Source of the DNA: an uncultured delta proteobacterium
Lineage (GTDB): Bacteria; Desulfobacterota; Syntrophia; Syntrophales; Smithellaceae
Length of the DNA: 64,000 bases
Direction: 5' to 3'
Assembly: GCA_903907985.1 (NCBI GenBank)
Contig: CAIVQG010000041.1
Coordinates: 21,326-85,325 of the forward strand
This document shows positions 34,891 to 44,106 of this stretch, piece after piece. The notes below the pieces were generated by a model that was not told the origin of the DNA, did not search any database, and saw only the letters and a list, made by a program, of their open reading frames with translations. The translations under genes and the position numbers were made by a program. Position 1 is the first letter of the stretch, and the number at the start of each line of letters is the position of its first letter.

Positions 34891-37869
34891 AAAATTAAGC
34901 GGCTTCTGCCAGGCTTCTTTGAGTTTGCTGATTTTTTCTTTAATAATTAACCGGCCATTTAATCCGGTAATCTGAAACAATTCATTACCAGCTACAAAAC
35001 CGATTTCACTAATGGCATTGCCGGCCATAATTTTATCAAATTTAGCTTTTGCCGACGGGTGGATGGTCACGACAAAGCGGCTGGCTGTCTCGGAAAACAA
35101 AATATAATCATTTCTCTTTTTGCCCTGATAGGGAACATATTTCAAATCAACATTCATCCCCAGTCCCCCGGCAAAAGCAGTTTCCATCAGGGCCACAACC
35201 AACCCGCCGTCGGAGCAGTCATGGCACGATGCAACCAGACCCGCCCCGATTGCCTTATGTAGCGCCCGATACATTTTCCTGGCGCACTCGGCGTCAACTT
35301 TGGGTACATTATTGCCCACGGCATCATGCAGGGCAAACCATTCCGATCCGCCCAGTTCATCTTTTGTTTCTCCCAGAACATAAACCAGATCCTGCGGGCG
35401 CTTGGCATCCATCGTTACGGCCTTGCGGACATCTTGAATTTTACCGATGACGGAGTAAAGAAGGGATGGCGGAATGGAAATCTTGGTTTTGCCGATGGAA
35501 TAGTCATTCTTCATGCTGTCCTTGCCGGAAATGCAGGGAACACCATAAGCGGTTGTGTAATCAAAAATGGCCATATTGGAGCGAACCAGTTGGGCCAGCT
35601 TGTATTCGCCGTCGGGCGTTTTGGCGGACTTTACCGGATCACACCAGCAGAAGTTATCCAGGCCCGCCAGGCAATCCAGATCGGCGCCCACAGCCACGGC
35701 ATTGCGCACGGCTTCATCAATGGCGCAGGCAGTCATATGGTAAGTATCAATATCGCTGTAACGCGGACAAATGCCATGCGCCACGACAACACCTTCCATA
35801 GAATCAAGAATCGGCCTTATTACAGCTGCGTCCGACGGACCGTCATTGGCGACACCCACCAGCGGTTTGATTACCGAACCGGCCTGAACTTCATGGTCAT
35901 ACTGACGCACGACGGATTCCTTCGAGCAGATATTTAATCTTGCCAGCATTTGTTTCAGGGCCTTACCCCAGTTTACGGGTTCCGGAAAATTTGGTTCCTT
36001 GTTTTTCGGCGGCTGCCATCGGGCAGCAAGCTTTAATTGCGGAACACCATCATGCAGAAATTCCATATCCAGGAAGGCTACAGTCTTTTTGCAGTAGAGT
36101 ACATGAAATTTTCCGGAATCCGTAAATTTACCCAGAACTGTAGCTTCCACATCCATCTTTTTGGCCAGCGCTATAAATTGCTTAACTTTTTTAGGATCAA
36201 CCGCCAGCGTCATGCGTTCCTGAGCTTCGGAAACCAGAATTTCCCACGGCTGCAAGCCCGGATATTTTAAGGGGGCAAGCGCCAAGTCAATCCGGCAGCC
36301 ACCGCAATAGGTGGCCATTTCGCCGACCGATGAAGAAAGTCCGCCGGCGCCGTTGTCGGTAATGGCGCGATATAGCCCCCGGTTGCGGGCGACCAGCAGG
36401 AAATCGGTCATTTTTTTCTGGGTGATCGGGTCGCCGATTTGTACCGCCGTAACCGGCGAACCTTCATGCAGCTCTTCGGACGAGAAGGTGGCGCCATGAA
36501 TTCCATCTTTGCCGATCCGGCCTCCGGTCATAATGATCGCGTCGCCCGGCATTATTTCTTTGGTATGGGTTGCTTTGCCGTTAAGCCTTGCGGGCATGAA
36601 GCCGGCCGTGCCGCAATAAACCAGCGGCTTGCCCAGGTAGCGGTCATCAAACACAATGCTGCCGTTGACTGTCGGAATACCGCTTTTATTGCCGCCGTGT
36701 TCGACGCCTTCGCGGACGCCTTCGTAAATGCGCCGGGGATGAAGAATCCGGGGCGGCAGCTTCTTTTGATAAAAAGGCGAGGCGAAACAAAAGACATCGG
36801 TATTGAAAATAAGCTTGGCGCCGATACCGGTGCCGAATGGATCGCGGTTAACCCCGACAATGCCGGTGAGTGCTCCACCGTAGGGGTCAAGCGCCGACGG
36901 CGAATTATGTGTTTCGACTTTAAAAACCAGGTTATAATTATCATTGAACTTGATTATTCCGGCATTATCAACAAACACGGAAAGACAGAAATCCTTTTTG
37001 CCCTTGGCTTTCCGGATTTGGGCCGTGGAACCCTTGATATATGTTTTAAAAAGCGAATCAATCGTGAGTTTTGCACCGGAAGTAGTGTAAGTTATTTGAC
37101 TGTTAAATATTTTATGCTTGCAATGCTCCGACCAGGTCTGCGCGAGGCATTCCAGTTCGACATCCGTAATATTTTCGGAAAGGCCGATTTTCCCCCGCGC
37201 TGCAACAATACTTTTCTGCTGAAAATATTTTTGCATGGCCTTCATCTCTTCGAGATTCAGTGCCAGCAGCTTATCCTGGCTGATCTTCAAAAGCTGATCG
37301 TCATTAAAACCAGCGAGGTTTATTTCTTCCACTGCCGGTTTATCTTCTCCCAGAACATGCGGGACATAAGCGGGCAGGCCGGAGGTGAAATTAAATTCAG
37401 CCGGGCCGAAAATCTGATGCCTTTCGATCAAATCATTGGCTAAAAGTCCGGAAGCAATCATTGCGGTGTCGGTCCGGGAAATTTTCCCGCGGAGGAGATA
37501 TTGACGGGAAGTATAAACACTTATCTTTCGTGCGCCGCTGCTTTCCCTCAGCAACAGTTCAATTGCTTCGCGGGCGGTTTTACCGACATTATCGGTGACT
37601 CCGGGCCGAAAACCAACCTCAATGAGCCAATCGAAATCAATAGACAACGGTTTATTAACGGTATAGTTCTGGATGACAGGATCAGATAGAGGACCTGCGG
37701 CGGCCTCTTTTAATTGAGCTTTGGTTAACCCGCCTTCGATTGTGTAAACCTCGACGGTGGACACTTTTTCCACAGGCAAAGAGAAATTATCACTGATTCT
37801 TCTCTTTATTTTTTCGCCCAAAGCATCGCGAATACCTTTTTTAAAGCCGACTTCAATTCGATCCGCCAT
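34888..37869 (-). CDS. purL: Phosphoribosylformylglycinamidine synthase with fused PurS-like domains
   Basis: A 993-residue enzyme that turns FGAR into FGAM with ATP and PurQ-supplied ammonia. Two PurS-like segments open the protein: VGFKKGIRDALGEKIKR (about residues 7-23) and VGFRPGVTDNVGKTARE (about 85-101). The PurL body follows with HNSPSALDPYGGALTGIVG (near residue 320), GAGGLSSSVGEM and CHDCSDGGL (near 860). Fusion of PurS to PurL is characteristic of some deltaproteobacteria; Bacillus has separate purS, and E. coli a PurS-less giant. Its stop TAG is the first codon of the repeat that follows. Confidence 0.95.
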   Translation of the reverse strand: MADRIEVGFKKGIRDALGEKIKRRISDNFSLPVEKVSTVEVYTIEGGLTKAQLKEAAAGPLSDPVIQNYTVNKPLSIDFDWLIEVGFRPGVTDNVGKTAREAIELLLRESSGARKISVYTSRQYLLRGKISRTDTAMIASGLLANDLIERHQIFGPAEFNFTSGLPAYVPHVLGEDKPAVEEINLAGFNDDQLLKISQDKLLALNLEEMKAMQKYFQQKSIVAARGKIGLSENITDVELECLAQTWSEHCKHKIFNSQITYTTSGAKLTIDSLFKTYIKGSTAQIRKAKGKKDFCLSVFVDNAGIIKFNDNYNLVFKVETHNSPSALDPYGGALTGIVGVNRDPFGTGIGAKLIFNTDVFCFASPFYQKKLPPRILHPRRIYEGVREGVEHGGNKSGIPTVNGSIVFDDRYLGKPLVYCGTAGFMPARLNGKATHTKEIMPGDAIIMTGGRIGKDGIHGATFSSEELHEGSPVTAVQIGDPITQKKMTDFLLVARNRGLYRAITDNGAGGLSSSVGEMATYCGGCRIDLALAPLKYPGLQPWEILVSEAQERMTLAVDPKKVKQFIALAKKMDVEATVLGKFTDSGKFHVLYCKKTVAFLDMEFLHDGVPQLKLAARWQPPKNKEPNFPEPVNWGKALKQMLARLNICSKESVVRQYDHEVQAGSVIKPLVGVANDGPSDAAVIRPILDSMEGVVVAHGICPRYSDIDTYHMTACAIDEAVRNAVAVGADLDCLAGLDNFCWCDPVKSAKTPDGEYKLAQLVRSNMAIFDYTTAYGVPCISGKDSMKNDYSIGKTKISIPPSLLYSVIGKIQDVRKAVTMDAKRPQDLVYVLGETKDELGGSEWFALHDAVGNNVPKVDAECARKMYRALHKAIGAGLVASCHDCSDGGLVVALMETAFAGGLGMNVDLKYVPYQGKKRNDYILFSETASRFVVTIHPSAKAKFDKIMAGNAISEIGFVAGNELFQITGLNGRLIIKEKISKLKEAWQKPLNF

Positions 37870-38045
37870 GTCAAACCTTTAAATTATCCAATATTTTGCC
37901 TTACTCTGCTGTGCAGACGATGCGCTTATACCGAAAAGCGGCAAATTATGCAACTTACAAATTTTGCGCAATACTTTGATAATTTGCAGCACAAAGGGCG
38001 GTTCGTTCCGGCATCCGCTTCCCGCCTTTGATGATCTGTTTTCCA

Positions 38046-38074
38046 TTGACAGACACCCCCCCCTGTCTTATACT
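38046..38074 (+). promoter_or_regulatory. Strong promoter of the TRAP operon with a poly-C spacer
   Basis: TTGACA (38046-38051), 17 bp, TATACT (38069-38074): six of six and five of six to consensus at ideal spacing. The spacer contains a run of eight C (38056-38063). A change in this run would change the spacing and so the strength. Confidence 0.8.
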
Positions 38075-38131
38075 TCAACCCGCAAAAGGGATGCTTGATT
38101 ACTTTAATCCTAAATAAGGAGCAGGAAATCT

Positions 38132-39127
38132 ATGAAAAAACTAGGGACAGTTTTATTGTTTGTTTTATTATCAGCAGCATTGGCCGCCTCACCCGTTCTG
38201 GCCAAGTCCAGCTGGAACGCCAATTCGGTTTGGCCCCCCAAGAATCATCAAAGTGTAGGTCTGAACGATTTTGCCGAAAAAGTAAAAAAAGCCACCAACG
38301 GTGAGCTGGAAATTGTCGTGCACACGGGAGGCGCCTTGGGCTACAAGGGTCCCGAGCTTCTGAAGACAGTCCGCGACGGCCTCGTACCCATTTCTGACAT
38401 GCTGATCAGCGGCGTAGCCGGTGACGAAAAGCTTTTCCAGATTGTAACCCTGCCTTTCCTTGTGCGTGACTTTAATGAACTCCAGATCCTGCTCGGCATT
38501 TGCCGTCCCTATTTCGATAAGACCGCAGAACAAAAGTGGAACCAGAAGATCCTCTATATCGCCCCCTGGCCGGGCGCGGGACTCTGGACAAAGAAGAAGA
38601 TCACCTCTCTGGCGGAAATGAAAGGTCTCAAGACCAGAACCTATGACAAGAACGGCGCATTGGTCATGGAAGCCGTAGGCGCTACGCCCCATGCATTGCC
38701 GTTCAGCGAGGTTTATACATCCCTCCAGACCGGTCTGATCGACTCCGTTATGACCTCCACACCTACAGCGGTAGACGCCAAGTTCTGGGAGGTTCTCAAA
38801 TATTATGAGCCCCTCAACATCACCATCGCCACTGATATGGTAACCGTCAACCTCAAAGCGTTTCAGAAACTCCCCAAGGACCAGCAGAATGCACTCATCA
38901 AAATCGGCAAGGACATGGAAAAAGAGATGTGGGCCAATGTTCCCAAACTCGACAAAGCACAGGAAGCCATCTCCAACAAAAACGGCATTGAAACCGTTGC
39001 TGTCAGCAAAAAACTGATTGCCGACCTCGAAAAGATCACGGAAAACATCCGGGTGGACTGGCTGAAAACAGCCTCTCCCGAAGGCAAGAAAATCTATAAT
39101 GACTTCTTGAAAAAAGTAAAGAGATAA
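38132..39127 (+). CDS. dctP: TRAP transporter substrate-binding protein (DctP family)
   Basis: A 331-residue periplasmic protein with a cleavable signal (residues 1-24, LAASPVLA then K). The mature part has KSSWNANSVWPPKNHQ, LEIVVHTGGALGYKGPELL (about residues 71-89), and MKGLKTRTYDKNGALVMEAVGATP (about 168-190), with the arginine in KTRTYD at the usual carboxylate-binding place. Such proteins feed organic acids to a Na+-driven permease. Start has AAGGAG nine bases ahead. It is followed by dctQ and dctM. The neighbouring convergent 5-oxoprolinase genes hint at pyroglutamate as substrate; this is only an inference. Confidence 0.92.
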   Translation: MKKLGTVLLFVLLSAALAASPVLAKSSWNANSVWPPKNHQSVGLNDFAEKVKKATNGELEIVVHTGGALGYKGPELLKTVRDGLVPISDMLISGVAGDEKLFQIVTLPFLVRDFNELQILLGICRPYFDKTAEQKWNQKILYIAPWPGAGLWTKKKITSLAEMKGLKTRTYDKNGALVMEAVGATPHALPFSEVYTSLQTGLIDSVMTSTPTAVDAKFWEVLKYYEPLNITIATDMVTVNLKAFQKLPKDQQNALIKIGKDMEKEMWANVPKLDKAQEAISNKNGIETVAVSKKLIADLEKITENIRVDWLKTASPEGKKIYNDFLKKVKR

Positions 39128-39153
39128 CGCTTTCGCTTCCCAGATGGGACTTA

Positions 39154-39187
39154 GGACCCCGGATGGTCATCTTCCGGGGTCCCTTTA
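39154..39187 (+). terminator. Strong hairpin between dctP and dctQ
   Basis: GGACCCCGGA-tggtcatct-TCCGGGGTCC is a perfect 10-bp GC-rich stem followed by CTTTAT. Hairpins at this place often stop part of the transcripts or protect the upstream part, giving more binding protein than permease. Confidence 0.6.
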
Positions 39188-39284
39188 TCCGATCGGACCT
39201 GCACCTGCGGACAGTCAGGACCGGCCCTGACCGGAAACGCCGTTCGCAGGCCAACTGAAAACCTTTTGATAACAGGACATCATT

Positions 39285-39821
39285 ATGAAAAAGATCATCA
39301 ATGCCATTGACACTCTCTCCGGTATCGGCGGCTGGTTGGCGGGTATCCTGATGGCCATCGCCTTCCTGATGGCCATCGCCGAAATTGCCACACGGAGCTT
39401 CTTTGGCGGGACGTTATATATCGCCGATGAATATTCCGGTTATCTCATGGCCTTGATAACATTCATCGGTCTGGCCTACACCCTGCGGGAACGGGGCCAT
39501 ATCCGGATGATGTTTCTCGTCCATATCCTGAAAGGCCGGGCCAAAACAATCTATGATATGATCTGCCTGGCCGTCGGATTTCTGTTCTGCCTCGCCTTTA
39601 CCTGGTTTACCTGGATTTTTTTCTGGGATTCGGTGGTAAATAAATCCCAATCAATGCAGCTGTCGGAGACTTACCTGGCCATTCCTCAGGCCTTTTTGCC
39701 TCTGGGGGCAATCCTCCTGGCTCTTCAATTTTTGGCGGAGTTCCTCAAAGGGGTGGAAGTGCTCCGCAATGATACGGAAGGGTTAAATATTCTCGAAGAA
39801 GTTGACGAACTCGGACGTTAG
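39285..39821 (+). CDS. dctQ: TRAP transporter small permease (DctQ family)
   Basis: A 178-residue integral membrane protein with four helices and no signal peptide. The motif SGYLMALITFIGLAYTLRERGHIRM (about residues 47-70, less than one family block) and QSMQLSETYLAIPQAFLPLG near residue 125 are typical of DctQ. Starts at 39285 with AGGACA ahead. Acts with DctM as the Na+ symport unit. Confidence 0.93.
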   Translation: MKKIINAIDTLSGIGGWLAGILMAIAFLMAIAEIATRSFFGGTLYIADEYSGYLMALITFIGLAYTLRERGHIRMMFLVHILKGRAKTIYDMICLAVGFLFCLAFTWFTWIFFWDSVVNKSQSMQLSETYLAIPQAFLPLGAILLALQFLAEFLKGVEVLRNDTEGLNILEEVDELGR

Positions 39822-39839
39822 GAAATGGAGTAATAATTC

Positions 39840-41144
39840 ATGCACATAGATCTGGGACCTGCATCAGCGGTAATTCTTGGTTTACTGCTCGTCTTTCTCG
39901 GCGGCTCTATCTGGATCGGCATAGCCCTGTTTCTGGTGGGCATTGGCGGATTTTTTGTCTTTACCGATGTTTCCTTTGGCGCGATCCTCGCCAATGTCGC
40001 CTGGAACAATACAAGCGGCTCCGCCATGATGGCCCTGCCGTTCTTTATCTGGATGGGGGAGATTCTCTTTAGGAGCAAGATTTCGGAGAGCCTTTTCCGG
40101 GGGCTGTCCCCCTGGATGGATAACATTCCCGGACGCCTCGTGCATGTCAATGTCCTAGCCTGCACCTTTTTCGCGGCAGTCAGCGGCTCTTCGGCCGCAA
40201 CCACGGCGACGGTCGGCAAAATAACCGTCCCGGAATTAAAAAAACGGGGCTACGATCATGACCTGTCTATCGGTTCTCTGGCCGGCGCCGGGACACTGGG
40301 GTTCATGATTCCGCCCAGCATGATGATGCTGGTTTACGGCATTATCGGGGATGTGAGCATCGGCAAACTCTTCATCGCCGGTTTCATCCCCGGCTTTATG
40401 ATTGCCTTTCTGTTTTCCGGCTATATCCTGATCCGTTGCCTTATCACACCGAGCCTGGCTCCGCGGGGCGAGGAACGCTACACCTGGAAGGATCGCTTCC
40501 TGGCCCTTCCTGCAATCGCGCCGGTCGTAATTCTGGTTATGTTTGTTCTGGGAAGCATCTACATGGGATGGTCAACACCCACCGAAGCCGGCGCCATCGG
40601 CGTTCTGGGGGCGTTCTTTTTTGCCGCACTGACGCGCAGCCTGACGTGGGAAGTTTTTAAAGTGAGCCTGTTGGGAACAGTCAAGACCAGCTGCATGATC
40701 ATGCTGATTGTCATGGGCGCATCCTATCTGTCGAATGTTATCGGTTATCTCGGCATCACTCGGGCGCTGACGGATTACGTAACCACTCTTGCTCTTTCGC
40801 CCTATACGCTGATCATCATTCTCTCGATCCTTTACCTGATCCTGGGCTGCCTGGTCGATGGTTTCTCCATGATCGTCATGACCGCGCCGGTCGTGATCCC
40901 GCTTATTCAGGCCGCCCAGTTCGATCCTATCTGGTTCGGCATTTATCTTGTTCTGATGATCGAATTGGCGCAGGTGACGCCGCCGGTGGGGTTTAACCTC
41001 TTCGTCATCAGCGGCCTGAATGACGACAGTCTCGTGACAATTGCCAAAGCCGCGTTTCCTTTTTTCCTGCTCATGCTGCTGGCCACGTTCTTGATTACCG
41101 TTTTCCCGGAAATCGTCCTGTATCTGCCCAACAAGATGAAATGA
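39840..41144 (+). CDS. dctM: TRAP transporter large permease (DctM family)
   Basis: A 434-residue protein with about 12 membrane helices. Signature pieces are SGSSAATTATVGKITVPELKKRGY (about residues 116-139, in part), GTLGFMIPPSMMMLVYG and TPTEAGAIGVLGAFF. It follows dctQ by 18 bp and ends nine bp before the convergent pxpC gene. No terminator is evident in that small gap, so transcripts of the two opposing operons could collide or overlap. Confidence 0.94.
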   Translation: MHIDLGPASAVILGLLLVFLGGSIWIGIALFLVGIGGFFVFTDVSFGAILANVAWNNTSGSAMMALPFFIWMGEILFRSKISESLFRGLSPWMDNIPGRLVHVNVLACTFFAAVSGSSAATTATVGKITVPELKKRGYDHDLSIGSLAGAGTLGFMIPPSMMMLVYGIIGDVSIGKLFIAGFIPGFMIAFLFSGYILIRCLITPSLAPRGEERYTWKDRFLALPAIAPVVILVMFVLGSIYMGWSTPTEAGAIGVLGAFFFAALTRSLTWEVFKVSLLGTVKTSCMIMLIVMGASYLSNVIGYLGITRALTDYVTTLALSPYTLIIILSILYLILGCLVDGFSMIVMTAPVVIPLIQAAQFDPIWFGIYLVLMIELAQVTPPVGFNLFVISGLNDDSLVTIAKAAFPFFLLMLLATFLITVFPEIVLYLPNKMK

Positions 41145-41152
41145 TATTTCCT

Positions 41153-42133
41153 TCAAGAAACCCTGGCAGGACTTATTCCGGATAGCCGTCCAACAGGGCT
41201 GGTCAAAGAAGCAAGTCTTTGTTGCCGTTCTTCCCAGAGGCGCTCCGCCTCATCTATCCCGATTATCTCAAACAGGACATAATCGCCTGGTTTCAGATGG
41301 GCCAGCCGATCCAGATCAGCCCGGATTACCCGGGCGATCCGGGCGTAACCGCCGATCGTCCGTTCATAGAGCATGATGATCGGCAGGCCGTCTCCGGGAA
41401 TCTGCACCGTTCCGGGCAGGATGCCCTCGGAGATAATACTTTTGTCAACATCGTTGCGAAAGGTAAGCGGCTGGCCTTCCAGGCGTATGCCCGTTCGGTT
41501 AATAGTCGCCGAGACGTCATAGACAGTTCGGCCTTCCCTGTCCGCAAATATTTTTTGCGCAGCCTCGGAAAAATAATGATATTCCGGTCCTGCCGTGACG
41601 CGCAGACGATGGGGAGACTTCATCATGGGGATCGTGCTGCCGGGAATCGCACCCCACGGAATGTCATTAAATCCGTCGATGTTGATCCGGTCACCTACGG
41701 ATAGTGCCCGGCCCTGATAGCCGCCAAAACGGCACTCCAGATTAGTAGCAAATCTGCCAATGACGCGCTCGAGCGCCATGCTTCCCGCAAAGCCTAGATA
41801 GTACCGAAAACCTTCTGTTACCTCATGGACCTTCAAGACACTGCCGGACGCTGCCGAAAACGACGTCCACGGGTTCAAAGGCTTATCATCCAGAGATGCC
41901 CGAACCCGGGCACCGGTCAGTGCACAAATTATGTTCCGATGAAACCGGAGGGAAAATTGCGCGCCTATAACTTCCAGTGCCGGTGCATGCCCATTCTGAG
42001 CCAACAGGCGATTGAGGACACCGTAGGCAAAAGAATCTAACGCGGCCGAAGGCGGCACGCCCACAGCGGCATAACCATAGCGTCCGCTGTCCACAATGCA
42101 CGTCATTATTCCCTGATGGATGATTTCAATCAT
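41153..42133 (-). CDS. pxpC: 5-oxoprolinase subunit C (KipA/biotin-dependent carboxyltransferase fold)
   Basis: A 326-residue protein of the AHS2/KipA family. It opens with IEIIHQGIMTCIVDSGRYGYAAVGVPPS (about residues 2-29, in part) and has FLPGTVQ-like IPGDGLPIIMLYERTIGGYARI near residue 245. With PxpA and PxpB it forms the ATP-dependent 5-oxoprolinase that opens pyroglutamate to glutamate. Its ATG overlaps the pxpB stop (ATGA), as in most pxpBC pairs. Confidence 0.93.
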   Translation of the reverse strand: MIEIIHQGIMTCIVDSGRYGYAAVGVPPSAALDSFAYGVLNRLLAQNGHAPALEVIGAQFSLRFHRNIICALTGARVRASLDDKPLNPWTSFSAASGSVLKVHEVTEGFRYYLGFAGSMALERVIGRFATNLECRFGGYQGRALSVGDRINIDGFNDIPWGAIPGSTIPMMKSPHRLRVTAGPEYHYFSEAAQKIFADREGRTVYDVSATINRTGIRLEGQPLTFRNDVDKSIISEGILPGTVQIPGDGLPIIMLYERTIGGYARIARVIRADLDRLAHLKPGDYVLFEIIGIDEAERLWEERQQRLASLTSPVGRLSGISPARVS

Positions 42134-42801
42134 GCGTTGATAAATTTCACCTTGTCTCCAATTTGCAGGAGACTGTATGGTTCCTTCTCGGGATTAAATA
42201 GCCGGACATCAGTGCGTCCGATAATCCGCCAGCCGGCCGGCGACGGAAAGGGATAAACTCCTGTCTGTCCCTGGGCAATGCCAACGGACCCGGCGACAAT
42301 TCTGGTCCGGGGCGTCTCGAGCCTCGGGACATTGATACGCGAATCCAGAGTCCCCATATAAGGAAAGCCCGGAATGAAACCCACGGCATAAACGGTATAA
42401 ATAACTTCCGAATGAATGGCGATCACATCGCTCTCTGTCAGTCCTGTCTGCTGACAGACGACTTTCATATCCAGGGCATCCGGGCCGCCATAGTGAACGG
42501 GAATATCATGCCGGACAGGATCAGGCGTGTGGCCGGAACAGAGCGCTTCGGCCTCTTTTTCCCTGAGCAACGAAGACAGGCGGACAAAACTTGTCCGCCC
42601 GGTATCGAAGTGGATGAGACAGGAACGGAAGCTGGGGGTAAGGTCGATGATCTCCGGCAGGGACAGTGATTTCATGTAAAAGTAGAAATTTCTTACCTTT
42701 TCATGAACTTCCGGATCAATAGTTTCGCCGAAGATGATGCGGATACCATCTTCGCCAAACCGCGAAATATTCAGTTTTGATGTAGTAGTTAAAACCGTCA
42801 T
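42130..42801 (-). CDS. pxpB: 5-oxoprolinase subunit B (KipI family)
   Basis: A 223-residue AHS1/KipI protein. Characteristic stretches are VGFIPGFPYMGTLDSRI (about residues 142-158), PRLETPRTRIVAGSVGIAQGQTGVYP (about 160-185, in part) and SPAGWRIIGRT. Overlaps both partner genes by 4 bp at ATGA junctions, so the three are translationally coupled in the order pxpA-pxpB-pxpC. Confidence 0.94.
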   Translation of the reverse strand: MTVLTTTSKLNISRFGEDGIRIIFGETIDPEVHEKVRNFYFYMKSLSLPEIIDLTPSFRSCLIHFDTGRTSFVRLSSLLREKEAEALCSGHTPDPVRHDIPVHYGGPDALDMKVVCQQTGLTESDVIAIHSEVIYTVYAVGFIPGFPYMGTLDSRINVPRLETPRTRIVAGSVGIAQGQTGVYPFPSPAGWRIIGRTDVRLFNPEKEPYSLLQIGDKVKFINA

Positions 42802-43583
42802 CTGGGGATGATTTCTCCCAAGGGCTTGATTTTAACGCCTTCACGCGTGAAGGCGTTAACCATCATCCTTGCTGCATCGATACTTACCGGATTATCGCCA
42901 TGGATACACAAAGTATCAACCGCCACATCTATCCACCGGCCGTTGATACTCTCGAAGCCCTTTTTCAAGACCATCGCAACGGCTCGTTCGGCTATCATCT
43001 CCGGGTCATTCAGAACGACGCCTACCTGCTGACGGGGAATGAGTTCTCCTTCATCGGTGTACTGGCGGTCGGGAAAGGCTTCTAAGGCAATGCGCAGACC
43101 CTCGCGTCGTGCCGTATTTCTCAGCAGAGCGGCCTGTTTTGTTGCAAGCGTCAGGAATATGGGATCACCGAGTGCCTTGCTTACCTGGCGGACAAGTTGG
43201 TAAAAAAGGTCCGGTTTGGCAACGAGGTCATTGTAAAGAGCTCCGTGAAGCTTGATGTGCTGCAGAGGCATACCGTACATGGATAAAAACCCTTGGAGAG
43301 CACCAACCTGATAGACAACGTAATTGATCAGCTCCACCGAACTGATATCCATGAGCCGGCGGCCGAATCCCATCATATCAGGATAACCGGGATGGGCCCC
43401 GACACCGACCTGGTGGTCGCGGCACAAACGAACGGTCCGATCCATAACCATCGGGTCCGAAGCATGAAAGCCGCAGGCGATGCTGGCTGAAGAGATGGAA
43501 CGAATAACCTCTTCATCACTCCCTATGTTGTATGCCCCGAAAGACTCGCCCATATCACAGTTGATGTCAATGACATTAGCCAT
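42798..43583 (-). CDS. pxpA: 5-oxoprolinase subunit A (LamB/YcsF family)
   Basis: A 261-residue protein that opens with DINCDMGESFGAYNIGSDEE (residues 6-25), the family signature, and has IACGFHASDP and GVGAHPGYPDMMGFGRR (residues 57-73). It is the first gene of the pxpABC operon. 5-Oxoproline forms as a damage product of glutamine and glutamate, or can be imported. Convergent arrangement with a TRAP operon suggests a functional tie. Confidence 0.95.
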   Translation of the reverse strand: MANVIDINCDMGESFGAYNIGSDEEVIRSISSASIACGFHASDPMVMDRTVRLCRDHQVGVGAHPGYPDMMGFGRRLMDISSVELINYVVYQVGALQGFLSMYGMPLQHIKLHGALYNDLVAKPDLFYQLVRQVSKALGDPIFLTLATKQAALLRNTARREGLRIALEAFPDRQYTDEGELIPRQQVGVVLNDPEMIAERAVAMVLKKGFESINGRWIDVAVDTLCIHGDNPVSIDAARMMVNAFTREGVKIKPLGEIIPR

Positions 43584-43883
43584 GTTTAATCACCCCACAT
43601 AAAGTGCAGTAAGCATGCTTCCGATGAGACGGCTTTTTAATCGTTCTCCGACGGCGAAAGTCATATAGGTGGTTGATTTAACACACCGTGTCTTCTGGGG
43701 CAATTAAATTCTTCCCAGCACTCAATCATATCCTGCCGGAAAGTCCTCTGCTCTAGCGAATAGCACTGGGTTTTGTCTATAAGTTTCAACATCATCATTG
43801 CTAATTTTCCGCAAATTACAAATATGTGCGGCAAATGATTTCGAGTAGCCATAATCACTAAACTTCAGATCAATCTCAAAATG
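43584..43883. other. 300-bp gap between pxpA and vapB
   Basis: A 65-codon minus-strand frame (43661-43858) is the only candidate. Its tail IECWEEFNCPRR resembles the CWE(F/Y)xNCP start of two-CW-domain proteins of deltaproteobacteria, so it may be a decayed fragment. No start signal supports it. Otherwise the DNA is AT-rich and unremarkable. Confidence 0.3.
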
Positions 43884-43912
43884 ATGCATATACATGATAT
43901 TAAAATATGCAT
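43884..43912. promoter_or_regulatory. Inverted repeat upstream of vapB (operator)
   Basis: ATGCATAT, 13 bases, then ATATGCAT, perfect on both arms, ending 17 bp before vapB. Antitoxin operators have this place and form; VapB normally binds its own promoter here. Confidence 0.6.
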
Positions 43913-43929
43913 AATGGAGGAATTGTATT

Positions 43930-44106
43930 ATGAGAACAACTTTGGATTTACCCGATCAGCTTATCAATGAGGCAATGAAACTGACCTGTCAAAAAACTAA
44001 AACTGGCGTCATAAAAATCGCGCTGCTGAACCTGATTGAAAAAGAAAAGATCAAAGATTTAAAAAAGTACTATGGGAAAGTTGATCTGGATATTGATGAC
44101 TATTAA
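43930..44106 (+). CDS. vapB: VapB-type antitoxin
   Basis: A 58-residue protein: MRTTLDLPDQLINEAM is the ribbon-helix-helix DNA-binding start common to VapB/DUF2191 antitoxins, and the acidic tail (YYGKVDLDIDDY) is the toxin-binding part. GGAGG lies nine bases before the ATG and an inverted repeat precedes that, so the gene looks expressible. The partner toxin gene overlaps its 3' end but is truncated. The antitoxin is therefore likely orphaned; it may persist as a regulator or as protection against related toxins. Confidence 0.82.
   Translation: MRTTLDLPDQLINEAMKLTCQKTKTGVIKIALLNLIEKEKIKDLKKYYGKVDLDIDDY

Noticed and set aside
36439..37443. 334-residue plus-strand frame
   Set aside because: It is antisense to purL, which has clear domain motifs over the same bases; no ribosome site and no recognisable domain.
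43661..43858. 65-residue minus-strand frame
   Set aside because: The CWEEFNCP piece hints at a two-CW fragment, but there is no ribosome site and no good start. Noted only as a possible remnant.
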